Shown piece by piece: positions 53,308 to 61,591 of a stretch of DNA of 64,000 nt. The stretch is from Altibacter sp. (lineage in GTDB: Bacteria > Bacteroidota > Bacteroidia > Flavobacteriales > Flavobacteriaceae), in the NCBI RefSeq assembly GCF_019913785.1, contig NZ_JAIOHK010000001.1, positions 21,816-85,815 of the forward strand, read 5' to 3'. The notes below the pieces were generated by a model. The model worked only from the letters and a program-made list of their open reading frames with translations, was not told where the DNA came from and did not search any database. Position numbers and translations under genes: made by a program. The stretch's first letter is position 1. Each line of letters starts with the position of its first letter.

Positions 53308-53715
53308 TTATGTGCCCCAGTTGAACACCACGACCCTTTCGATGTCGGGATGCAAACTATAATGAACGGGGCAGGTATTGGCCGTATTTTCTAAAATCTT
53401 TCGCGAGCGTTCCGAAATACCGGTTGGCAATTCCATCACCACATCGATCTTAGAAATCCGTCGTGGGTTACTGGCCATGGTTTTGGTGACCAGGGCCGTG
53501 GTTCCGTCCAGCGTCACCTCCAAATCTCTAGCTTTAATACCCATCATCGTGAGCATACAGTTGGCGAGTCCGGTTGCTACCGTATCGGTAGGCGAAAAGG
53601 CCTCTCCCTTTCCATTGTTATCGGTTGGGGCATCTGTGATAAACGTACTTCCCGATTTCAGGTGGATACATTCGGTCCTAAGGCCGCCCAAATAAGTTAC
53701 TTTGGCTGTGCTCAT
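53308..53715 (-). CDS. OsmC family protein
   Basis: This is a 135-aa protein. The OsmC/Ohr fold is shown by 'AKVTYLGGLRTECIHLKSG', 'GEAFSPTDTVATGLANCMLTMMGIKARD' with the resolving Cys, and 'ENTANTCPVHYSLHP' with the peroxidatic Cys. Such proteins reduce organic hydroperoxides with a thiol partner. The start overlaps the LysM gene by 4 bp. The exact substrate (Ohr versus OsmC) is not resolved. Confidence 0.88.
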   Translation of the reverse strand: MSTAKVTYLGGLRTECIHLKSGSTFITDAPTDNNGKGEAFSPTDTVATGLANCMLTMMGIKARDLEVTLDGTTALVTKTMASNPRRISKIDVVMELPTGISERSRKILENTANTCPVHYSLHPDIERVVVFNWGT

Positions 53716-55607
53716 TTTACTTCTTCAAATTGGAGTTCTTCATTATACTTAACAATATATACCGCATTGTTCTGATATCCTGAAAACAACTTTTTTGTAT
53801 AGTGAAACTTGTTCTCAATATATTCGGTGACCACATCGTTCTTGGTCGCATCGTATACATCATCTGCCGAAGCCAAGCGCAGTAGAACATCATAGGTAAC
53901 ATCAAAGCCACGCACGGCATAACGATTGGGCAGTACGCCGTATTTATTCTTATAACTGGTTAGAAAAGGGGTCTTGTCCTTGTAGTTATAGCTTTTATTG
54001 ACTGAGGGGAATGTAAAACCAAGTTTCGCCAAATGTACGTTCGACACATCGTTATAGTCGTAGGCGGCATTTTTGTCGAGTGTAAACAGCCGTATCTTAT
54101 AATTTTCGGGCATACCGTTTAACAAACCCACCACATTACTTAAAACGACCGGATCTTCCGATTCGAGTATGATCCAGTTTTCACGCAAGTCATCCAATTT
54201 CCCTTGGATATCGGTCGCATACAAGAATCCTTTTTCTCGAGGAGACAGCGTTTTTACATTGTCCAAGGCGGCCAAGATAGTCTGTTTTGTCGCATTTTTT
54301 TTCGAATCACTTACCAAGACCATGTTCTTTCCCTGAGCATGTTCCTTTAAATAGGTAAGCATGGCTTCCTGAAGCATTTCATCGGTAGGCAGCGTTTGAA
54401 ATAAATTGGAGGATATCTTCACCTCCTTATTGCTTAAGGGCGAAAAGACCGGCGTATCTGTATTGCGCAACTCGGAAGCCGCTTTCTCCACATTCTTCCG
54501 AAGTAAGGGCCCTATAACAGCATCTACCTTGTCGAAATCGTTTTTGGCAATAATACTCACCACCTTGGTTTCGCTGGCCTCTGTATCGTACACGTCTAAT
54601 TCGACCGAAATACCATGGTCTTTCGCAAACTCGGCAGCCATCAGTACCCCACTATAAAAATCCAGGGCAATACGCATGGTTGCATCTGCTTTTAATAATT
54701 CGGTATTCGTATTGACCGAATCCTTTACCGATTTATTTAAACGGAATGGCAGCATCAAGGCAATACGCTTCTTAGTCTTGTTGTTGATGTAGTTCTCCAG
54801 ATTCACCACCGTAACATTTTCGGTTAGCACCTCGTCCGAATCTTTTGGGATCTTTAAGATCATACCGTCCTTGAGGCCGTCCTTTGCGTAGGGGTTTAAG
54901 GCTACAATTTCTGCTTCAGACAGTCCCAGTTTTACCTTTAACCTATAAAAACCCTCCTTCGGTTTCACCTCGTAGAAATCGTATTTTTCGTCTTCGATGG
55001 TTGCAGTTTCCAATACCGAAACATTCGGGACATTAAGAACGGCCCCTATTTGAAGGCTTTCACCCAAATTAGGATTCATCGCTGCCAATTCGCTCATGGT
55101 AATACCGTATTTTCTGGCGATCCCAAATTTGGTTTCTTTTGGCAAGACCGTATGTTTGGCCCCCTCATTAGCGGTATTTGTTTCTGAAATTACAGTGGTG
55201 GTATTTTCTTTAACCCCGGTAGGAATACGAATGCGTTCTCCCTTTTTGAGCTCACGAGAGTACAATTCTTTGTTGTACTTTTTAATCTCATCTATTTGCA
55301 CATTGTACAATTGCGCAATGCCAAACAAGGTTTCCCGACGCTTGACGCGGTGTAGTTTAAAAATGATATCGGCCTCATTAATCGTATCTACCGATGGAAT
55401 TATTAAAACGGCATTGACTCCCACTCCTTTTTTGGCATCCGGATTCAATTTATAGATGGCCGCCTCGGTAGTGTTGTACTTCTTGGCGATACTATAGACT
55501 GTCTCTCCTTTTTCAACGGTGTGCGTTTTGTACTGCTGCGGCTGAGCAAGGGTACTACAGCCGGTGCTCAACATACAGACAAGTGCGATAAACATTATTA
55601 ACTTCAT
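53712..55607 (-). CDS. LysM-repeat lipoprotein with periplasmic-binding-protein domain
   Basis: This 631-aa protein has lipobox 'MLSTGCST' (Cys17). Four LysM-type peptidoglycan-binding repeats follow (about 26-72, 83-129, 146-192 and 206-255, the last divergent), for example 'YKTHTVEKGETVYSIAKKYN'. The C-terminal 330 residues have the type I periplasmic binding-protein layout ('KRIALMLPFRLNK', 'AVIGPLLRKNVEKAASELRN', 'TPVFSPLSNKEVKISSN'). It probably sits on the outer membrane, binds peptidoglycan and an unidentified ligand. The start is one base after the guaA stop and the end overlaps osmC. Confidence 0.82.
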   Translation of the reverse strand: MKLIMFIALVCMLSTGCSTLAQPQQYKTHTVEKGETVYSIAKKYNTTEAAIYKLNPDAKKGVGVNAVLIIPSVDTINEADIIFKLHRVKRRETLFGIAQLYNVQIDEIKKYNKELYSRELKKGERIRIPTGVKENTTTVISETNTANEGAKHTVLPKETKFGIARKYGITMSELAAMNPNLGESLQIGAVLNVPNVSVLETATIEDEKYDFYEVKPKEGFYRLKVKLGLSEAEIVALNPYAKDGLKDGMILKIPKDSDEVLTENVTVVNLENYINNKTKKRIALMLPFRLNKSVKDSVNTNTELLKADATMRIALDFYSGVLMAAEFAKDHGISVELDVYDTEASETKVVSIIAKNDFDKVDAVIGPLLRKNVEKAASELRNTDTPVFSPLSNKEVKISSNLFQTLPTDEMLQEAMLTYLKEHAQGKNMVLVSDSKKNATKQTILAALDNVKTLSPREKGFLYATDIQGKLDDLRENWIILESEDPVVLSNVVGLLNGMPENYKIRLFTLDKNAAYDYNDVSNVHLAKLGFTFPSVNKSYNYKDKTPFLTSYKNKYGVLPNRYAVRGFDVTYDVLLRLASADDVYDATKNDVVTEYIENKFHYTKKLFSGYQNNAVYIVKYNEELQFEEVK

Positions 55608-55608
55608 A

Positions 55609-57138
55609 CTATTCCCATTCTATGGTGGCCGGTGGTTTAGAGCTTATGTCATAGACTACTCTATTAACGCCTTTTACTCGGTTTATTATATGATTACTGG
55701 TTTCCTGTAAGAATTCATACGGTAAATTTACCCAATCGGCCGTCATGCCATCGGTAGATTCAACCGCTCGCAAGGCCACAACTTTTTCGTAGGTACGTTC
55801 GTCTCCCATCACGCCCACACTCTGAACCGGAAGCAAGATAGCACCTGCCTGCCAGACCTTATCGTATAGATTCCATTTTTTCAAGCCGTTGATAAAGATG
55901 GCATCTACCTCTTGTAAGATACGAACTTTTTCAGCGGTGATATCTCCAAGAATACGAATCGCCAAGCCCGGACCCGGAAACGGATGTCTCCCCAACAGCT
56001 CTGGATCGATTCCCAGTTCTTTTCCCACCCGGCGTACCTCATCTTTAAACAGCATCCGCAGAGGTTCTACTACCTTTAATTTCATAAAATCGGGTAATCC
56101 ACCAACGTTGTGATGCGATTTTATGGTTACTGAAGGGCCGTTCACCGAAACACTTTCGATCACATCGGGATAAATGGTTCCCTGTGCCAACCAATGTACG
56201 TCTTCCACCAAGTGCGCTTCCTGATCGAATACTTCGATAAAGGCATTTCCTATGGCTTTCCGTTTGGCTTCCGGATCGCTCAGTCCTTCCAAGGCTTTCA
56301 AGAAACGTGCCGAAGCATCCACTCCTTTTACATTCAAGCCCATGCCCTTGTACTGTTCCAGGACACTGTTAAATTCGTCCTTCCGAAGCAAGCCGTTGTT
56401 CACAAAAATACAATAGAGTTTTTTTCCTATGGCTTTATGCAATAAGATGGCGGCGACCGTCGAATCCACACCGCCGCTTAGTCCCAATACCACCTTATCG
56501 TTCCCAACTTGATCTTGCAAGGCCTTTACGGTACTATCTACAAAGGCGGCCGGGGTCCAGGATTGCTCCACTTCGGCTATATGAACCAAAAAGTTTTCCA
56601 GCAGTTGTTTTCCGTGCTGAGTGTGATATACTTCCGGATGGAATTGTATGGCATAGGTTTCTTCTCCGTCGATAAAATAGGCCGCATTGGCCACATCGTC
56701 GGTACTCGCTAGGCGAACTCCCTTTGTGGGAAGTTGGGCGATGGTATCGCTATGACTCATCCACACCTGAGTGTCTTCGGGAATTCCGGCAAAGAGTCCG
56801 TTACGGTTTATGATGGTAGATAATTTAGCACGTCCGTACTCGCGTATGTTTGAGGGTTCAACACTACCGCCGCCAAAATGAGCGAGGTACTGCGCGCCGT
56901 AACAAACCGCCAACAGCGGTTTGTGGCCCTTTATTCGGGAAAGGTCGGGATGCGGAGCATCCTCGGCGCGCACCGAAAAGGGGCTACCCGATAAAATAAC
57001 GGCTTTAAACGAATCTAAATTTTCTGGAATTTTATGGTAGGGATGGATTTCACAGTAGATATTCAGTTCTCGAACACGCCTTGCAATAAGCTGGGTATAC
57101 TGCGATCCAAAATCTAAAATAAGGACGTTGTTTTGCAT
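55609..57138 (-). CDS. guaA: GMP synthase (glutamine-hydrolysing)
   Basis: The ATG at 57138 gives 509 aa; a TTG six bases upstream would overlap the promoter element. The amidotransferase domain has the catalytic Cys79 in '[16 protein letters not shown]' and '[13 protein letters not shown]'. The ATP-pyrophosphatase has '[19 protein letters not shown]'. The dimerisation part ends '[16 protein letters not shown]', the classic C-terminus. The enzyme converts XMP to GMP. It is followed without a gap by the LysM lipoprotein gene, an unusual partner. Confidence 0.97.
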   Translation of the reverse strand: MQNNVLILDFGSQYTQLIARRVRELNIYCEIHPYHKIPENLDSFKAVILSGSPFSVRAEDAPHPDLSRIKGHKPLLAVCYGAQYLAHFGGGSVEPSNIREYGRAKLSTIINRNGLFAGIPEDTQVWMSHSDTIAQLPTKGVRLASTDDVANAAYFIDGEETYAIQFHPEVYHTQHGKQLLENFLVHIAEVEQSWTPAAFVDSTVKALQDQVGNDKVVLGLSGGVDSTVAAILLHKAIGKKLYCIFVNNGLLRKDEFNSVLEQYKGMGLNVKGVDASARFLKALEGLSDPEAKRKAIGNAFIEVFDQEAHLVEDVHWLAQGTIYPDVIESVSVNGPSVTIKSHHNVGGLPDFMKLKVVEPLRMLFKDEVRRVGKELGIDPELLGRHPFPGPGLAIRILGDITAEKVRILQEVDAIFINGLKKWNLYDKVWQAGAILLPVQSVGVMGDERTYEKVVALRAVESTDGMTADWVNLPYEFLQETSNHIINRVKGVNRVVYDISSKPPATIEWE

Positions 57139-57141
57139 AGG

Positions 57142-57149
57142 CAAAAGTA
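57142..57149 (-). promoter_or_regulatory. Putative -7 element of guaA, abutting the start codon
   Basis: TACTTTTG on the minus strand (TAnnTTTG), with only three bases between it and the guaA ATG, so a transcript from it would be leaderless. Confidence 0.4.
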
Positions 57150-57212
57150 ACTGAAAAAAGTAATTTCACTAAATCTTTAAGAAAAAAATAAGGAAGTTTT
57201 TTAACAAGATAC

Positions 57213-58808
57213 TTACAAAGTGATCACGGTAAATTCCCCGGCCAACGGATCCAGATTTTCCTTTAGTTTATGAAGTAAACCATCGCCGTATTCGAGATAG
57301 TATTCCGAAAAGTTGGTATGGCGCTCCTGCAAACTCCGACTAGGAAACAATGCATCCTGCAAGGTGGTTAGCCGCGATAATTCACTCGCCAGTTTCCGCT
57401 TTTGCGCTTTTAGCAATCGTTTTTCCAAATGATCCAAACCATTGAGTTGCTTCTTTTCCTGCGCCGCCACAGCCCCCACAAAGGACGCATCTGTTCGTTT
57501 CGCAAGTGTGTACAAGTCCTCAAATTGCCTTTGTAAATGCGAGCGTTGTTTGGAAAAATCGATCGCTACCTCCGAACGGCGATGTGTTTCTTGCGTCACA
57601 AGCTCATTTTGTTGAAGAAACAACGATGCGAAGGAAACTTCTAGTTTCGAAAGCGCTGCCTTTTGTTTTTCTGAAATCAATAGCACCGAATTCCGCAACA
57701 GCAGTATTGGGAAAGGGACCTGTACCGCGTCAAAATAATCCTTCAGCTGAAACCAATACGCGAGTTCTCCCCCACCTCCTATATAGCACAAATTGGGAAG
57801 GATGACTTCTTGGTATAACGGGCGTAATAGTGCATTGGGTGAAAAGCGTTCCGGATGCTGCTGTAGTTCTTTTTCAATTTCACTTTTCGAAAACGAAATC
57901 TCCGTATCGTTTACAAAAAAGCGACCGTCCTGTGCTATGATCCGCTCTCGCATTCCTTTTTTGAGGTAAAACAAGTTGACCTCTCGTGAATGCACCTGCT
58001 CCGGATACCCTAAGTCCGTAAGGCGGCGGGTGGTTTCCGATATCTTTTTATACGAAACACCTTCAAATAATTCCTTTTCCACATAGGGAATAAAGGCCTT
58101 TTTCAATGCGGCATCGTTTCCATCAACAATCACCAGCCCATAGTCTTCAAATAAGGCATTTCCCAAATAGCGCGTGGCATCGGTCAAGGAGTTGTGTTTT
58201 GTATAGGCTTCGGCGAACAGCGAGATAAGCCTGCGAGCGTGTTCGCTATCGCCTAATTCATTTTTTAAAACCTTCAGCACCTCGTCAAGCCCTTCCGTAG
58301 ACAATTCACCAACAGCACCACCGGCGGTTCGGTTCCAAGCCATTTTTTTTCCGAAGCAATTAAAATAATTGATCTCCTCAAAATCGTGATCCTCTGTCGC
58401 CATCCAATAGACGGGTACAAAGTGATTGTTAGGATATTTTTCGTTAAGCTTTTCTGAAAGATTGATCACCGAAAAGATCTTGTACAAAAAATACAAGGGT
58501 CCGGTAAACAAATTGAGCTGATGCCCCGTCGTTATGGTGAAGGTGTTTGCTTCGGAAAGGGATTCGATATTTGCTCTCGTCGCTTCAGAAAGGGCTATTC
58601 CCTTGTATTGCTTCTGAAGGGATTCCTTTAGAATAGTTCTCGTCTGTGCTCGAACCGACCGCTTTTTTTCCTGAAACTGTGCTTCAAAATGCTCCAACTT
58701 CGGAAAGCGATGGTAAAAGGATCGCAATGCTTCCTTTTCGGCGAGATAATCGCAGATCAATTTCGAAAAATAGCCGGTTTTGGAATACGGAATGGTTTTT
58801 TTTGGCAT
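57213..58808 (-). CDS. bshC: Bacillithiol biosynthesis cysteine-adding enzyme BshC
   Basis: This is a 531-aa cytosolic protein. BshC joins cysteine to glucosaminyl-malate to finish bacillithiol. Recognised by the whole-length pattern: 'TITTGHQLNLFTGPLYFLYKI', 'VPVYWMATEDHDFEEINYF', 'NALLRPLYQEVILPNLCYIGGGGELAYW' (core and CP1 regions), and a long C-terminal coiled coil (about 390-490). Its presence predicts bacillithiol as the main low-molecular-weight thiol. bshA and bshB are not in the window. Confidence 0.92.
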   Translation of the reverse strand: MPKKTIPYSKTGYFSKLICDYLAEKEALRSFYHRFPKLEHFEAQFQEKKRSVRAQTRTILKESLQKQYKGIALSEATRANIESLSEANTFTITTGHQLNLFTGPLYFLYKIFSVINLSEKLNEKYPNNHFVPVYWMATEDHDFEEINYFNCFGKKMAWNRTAGGAVGELSTEGLDEVLKVLKNELGDSEHARRLISLFAEAYTKHNSLTDATRYLGNALFEDYGLVIVDGNDAALKKAFIPYVEKELFEGVSYKKISETTRRLTDLGYPEQVHSREVNLFYLKKGMRERIIAQDGRFFVNDTEISFSKSEIEKELQQHPERFSPNALLRPLYQEVILPNLCYIGGGGELAYWFQLKDYFDAVQVPFPILLLRNSVLLISEKQKAALSKLEVSFASLFLQQNELVTQETHRRSEVAIDFSKQRSHLQRQFEDLYTLAKRTDASFVGAVAAQEKKQLNGLDHLEKRLLKAQKRKLASELSRLTTLQDALFPSRSLQERHTNFSEYYLEYGDGLLHKLKENLDPLAGEFTVITL

Positions 58809-58830
58809 AGCTGCTTTTGGAAAACTGACA

Positions 58831-58838
58831 CAAAAATA
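58831..58838 (-). promoter_or_regulatory. Putative -7 element of bshC
   Basis: TATTTTTG on the minus strand, 22 bp before the bshC ATG. The divergent M14 gene has a variant TAGCTTTA at 58921-58928. Confidence 0.45.
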
Positions 58839-58952
58839 GCGACTTTCAACCGTTATTTTTTAAAAGATACGTTAATCTTAAAAAATCCCATTTCAGAAAT
58901 CAGAATTAAGAATAGTTTCTTAGCTTTAGCATCCTAATAAATCAATCACATA

Positions 58953-61442
58953 ATGAAACAGCTGTTTACCGTCTTTTTTATAACTATTTCTCTTTCCGCC
59001 CTCGCGCAACTACAATCCCCATCCGACTTCCTCGGCTACGAAATTGGCACACAGTTTTCCCGTCATGCCGATGTGGTTCGCTATTTCGAACATCTGGCGG
59101 CGAACAGCGATATGGTTACCTATCACTCCTACGGAAAAACAAACGAACGCCGTCCACTCACCTATGCCATCGTTTCGAGCGCAAAGAATTTGGCAAATAT
59201 CGAAACCATCCGAATGGATAATTTGAAAAATGCCGGACTTGAAAGTGGAAGTGCTTCCCCTGATATTGCCATTGTTTGGCTGAGCTACAATGTACATGGA
59301 AATGAGGCTTCCAGTACCGAAGCGGCCATGCTCACCGCATACAAACTTATCACCGAAAAGAAATCTTGGCTCGAAAATACCGTGGTAATAATCGATCCCT
59401 GTATCAACCCGGACGGCCGCGATCGCTACGCCAACTGGTACAATCAAGTAAAAGCAACCCCCTACGATGTGACTCAAGTTGCTACAGAACACAATGAACC
59501 CTGGCCGGGTGGACGTGCCAATCATTACCTATTCGACCTCAACCGAGACTGGGCCTGGTTGACGCAGGTTGAGAGTCGGCAACGTATAAAAGTATACAAT
59601 CAGTGGATGCCGCATGTACATGTAGATTTTCACGAACAGGGTATCAATAGCCCCTACTATTTTGCACCGGCTGCCGAACCGTTTCACGAGGTGATCTCCC
59701 CTTGGCAGCGCGATTTTCAAACGCAGATAGGAAAGAACCACGCTCGTTATTTCGATCGGGAGGGCTGGTTGTTTTTTACACGTGAAAGTTTTGATCTTTT
59801 ATATCCAAGCTATGGTGATACCTACCCAACATTTATGGGTTCTATCGGTATGACCTATGAGCAGGCGGGACACGGTGCTGCGGGACTAGGCGTTAATACA
59901 GACGAAGGCTATGTGCTCACCCTGGTAGATCGAGTAGCACATCACACCACAACCGGCCTGTCTACGGTAGAAATTTCTTCACAAAATGCCGCCAAACTCA
60001 ATACCGAATTCAAAAAATTCTTCGACAACAGTGCGTTAAAGTACAAGAGTTATGTGTTAAAGGGCAATGCCGACAAGATAGCAGCACTTACCCAATTATT
60101 AGACCAGCACCAAATTAGATACGGCTATTCCAACGGAGGCAAAGTGACCGGCTTTAATTTTTCAACAAACAGCAATGGAAGTATGGATTCCAAGGACGCA
60201 TTGGTCGTAAGTACCAATCAGCCTAAGGGTAAGATGGTCAAGGTATTATTTGAGCCAGACACCAAATTAAGTGATCCCCTAACCTACGACATCACCGCCT
60301 GGAGTGTTCCACACGCCTACGGCCTCGAAACGATAGCCTCAACCACCTTGGTAACGGCAAACGGAACAAAACCCATCATTAACACCGTCAACCCGATTGT
60401 CACCACAGCGGCCGGCTATATAAGTAAATGGAATAGTTTGTACGATGCCGGCTTTTTGTCGGAACTGCTTCAAAAAGATATCAAAGTGCGTTTTTCTGAA
60501 AAGGATCTCAGTTTTGCCGGGAGTGAATTTCCCAAAGGAAGTTTGGTCATGACACGAAGTGATAATATGAAGAACAAGGATTTTGATGCGATAGTTACCA
60601 AAGTGGCCAACGATCACCACCGAAAGTTATTCGCCTCCCCTACCAGTTTTAGCGACAATGGTACCGATTTTGGATCGGGTAATGTCAAACTCGTCAACAA
60701 ACAGCGTATTGCCATCTTAAAAGGGGACGGGGTTTCTTCACTGAGTTATGGCACGCTTTGGCACTTCTTTGAACAACAACTAAATTATCCTATTACCTCC
60801 ATAGATACGCGGGATTTTGGACCTGCTAATTTGAAACATTTTGACGTATTGGTACTTCCCGAAGGTTGGTATGCGAATGTTTTAAAGGAAGCCACCCTGA
60901 ATGAAATAAAGGATTGGGTGCGGAGCGGTGGAAAAATTATTGCATTGGGCAGGGCGGTAAATTCGTTTGAAGGCAAGGAAGGTTTCGACTTAAAAAAGAA
61001 TGAAGCTGACAAAAAAGAGGAGGATGAGGACACTGTCAAAGGCAACCTAATTCCGTATGACCAACGAGAACGTGAAGGAGTGAAGGATTTTATCACAGGA
61101 AGTATCTATAAGATACAATTAGACCCTTCTCACCCAATGGCATTTGGATATGGTGAAAATTATTTCAGCCTAAAGCAAGGGAATACCTCGTATGCCTTTT
61201 TAGAAAATGGGTATAACGTAGGTTATATAAAAGATGAGGCCGTAAGCGTTTCCGGATTTTCCGGTGCCGATGCCAAGGCAGGTCTAAAAAACTCCTTGGT
61301 CTTTGGGGAAGCCCGAATGGGCCGGGGAAGCGTGATTTACCTGGTCGATGACGTATTGTTTCGCTCCTTTTGGGAAAACGGAAAACTCTTCTTTGTAAAT
61401 AGTGTGTTCTTTGTGAATAACAATAAATACATACTGGACTAG
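58953..61442 (+). CDS. Exported M14 zinc carboxypeptidase with PfpI-like C-terminal domain
   Basis: This is an 829-aa protein with signal peptide 'LFTVFFITISLSALAQ'. The M14 catalytic domain spans about 30-350: zinc ligands in 'NVHGNEASS' (His115, Glu118) and the later 'HVHVDFHEQGINSPYY'. A middle region (about 370-600) is followed by a Rossmann-type DJ-1/PfpI-like domain ('RIAILKGDG', 'FDVLVLPEGWY', 'WVRSGGKIIALG'), which in this family has no catalytic Cys visible. A Lys/Glu stretch ('DKKEEDEDT') interrupts it. It probably acts in the periplasm or outside, on peptides or cell-wall fragments. Confidence 0.86.
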   Translation: MKQLFTVFFITISLSALAQLQSPSDFLGYEIGTQFSRHADVVRYFEHLAANSDMVTYHSYGKTNERRPLTYAIVSSAKNLANIETIRMDNLKNAGLESGSASPDIAIVWLSYNVHGNEASSTEAAMLTAYKLITEKKSWLENTVVIIDPCINPDGRDRYANWYNQVKATPYDVTQVATEHNEPWPGGRANHYLFDLNRDWAWLTQVESRQRIKVYNQWMPHVHVDFHEQGINSPYYFAPAAEPFHEVISPWQRDFQTQIGKNHARYFDREGWLFFTRESFDLLYPSYGDTYPTFMGSIGMTYEQAGHGAAGLGVNTDEGYVLTLVDRVAHHTTTGLSTVEISSQNAAKLNTEFKKFFDNSALKYKSYVLKGNADKIAALTQLLDQHQIRYGYSNGGKVTGFNFSTNSNGSMDSKDALVVSTNQPKGKMVKVLFEPDTKLSDPLTYDITAWSVPHAYGLETIASTTLVTANGTKPIINTVNPIVTTAAGYISKWNSLYDAGFLSELLQKDIKVRFSEKDLSFAGSEFPKGSLVMTRSDNMKNKDFDAIVTKVANDHHRKLFASPTSFSDNGTDFGSGNVKLVNKQRIAILKGDGVSSLSYGTLWHFFEQQLNYPITSIDTRDFGPANLKHFDVLVLPEGWYANVLKEATLNEIKDWVRSGGKIIALGRAVNSFEGKEGFDLKKNEADKKEEDEDTVKGNLIPYDQREREGVKDFITGSIYKIQLDPSHPMAFGYGENYFSLKQGNTSYAFLENGYNVGYIKDEAVSVSGFSGADAKAGLKNSLVFGEARMGRGSVIYLVDDVLFRSFWENGKLFFVNSVFFVNNNKYILD

Positions 61443-61484
61443 TTATCGCACTGTCACAAGACGATGTTTTCCCGATATGTGGCG

Positions 61485-61500
61485 AAGGGCTAGCCCTTTT
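61485..61500 (+). terminator. Weak palindromic hairpin after the M14 gene
   Basis: AAGGGCTAGCCCTT, a perfect 14-bp palindrome followed by TT. As a hairpin it has a 5-bp stem and CTAG loop, so terminator strength would be low. Confidence 0.35.
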
Positions 61501-61591
61501 GAAGCTACCTGCTTTTTACAACGATTGATACTGATTGGCAGGTTTTTACAAAATAAGGTATCTTTAAAACCTAATTAATTTTTTGAATACT

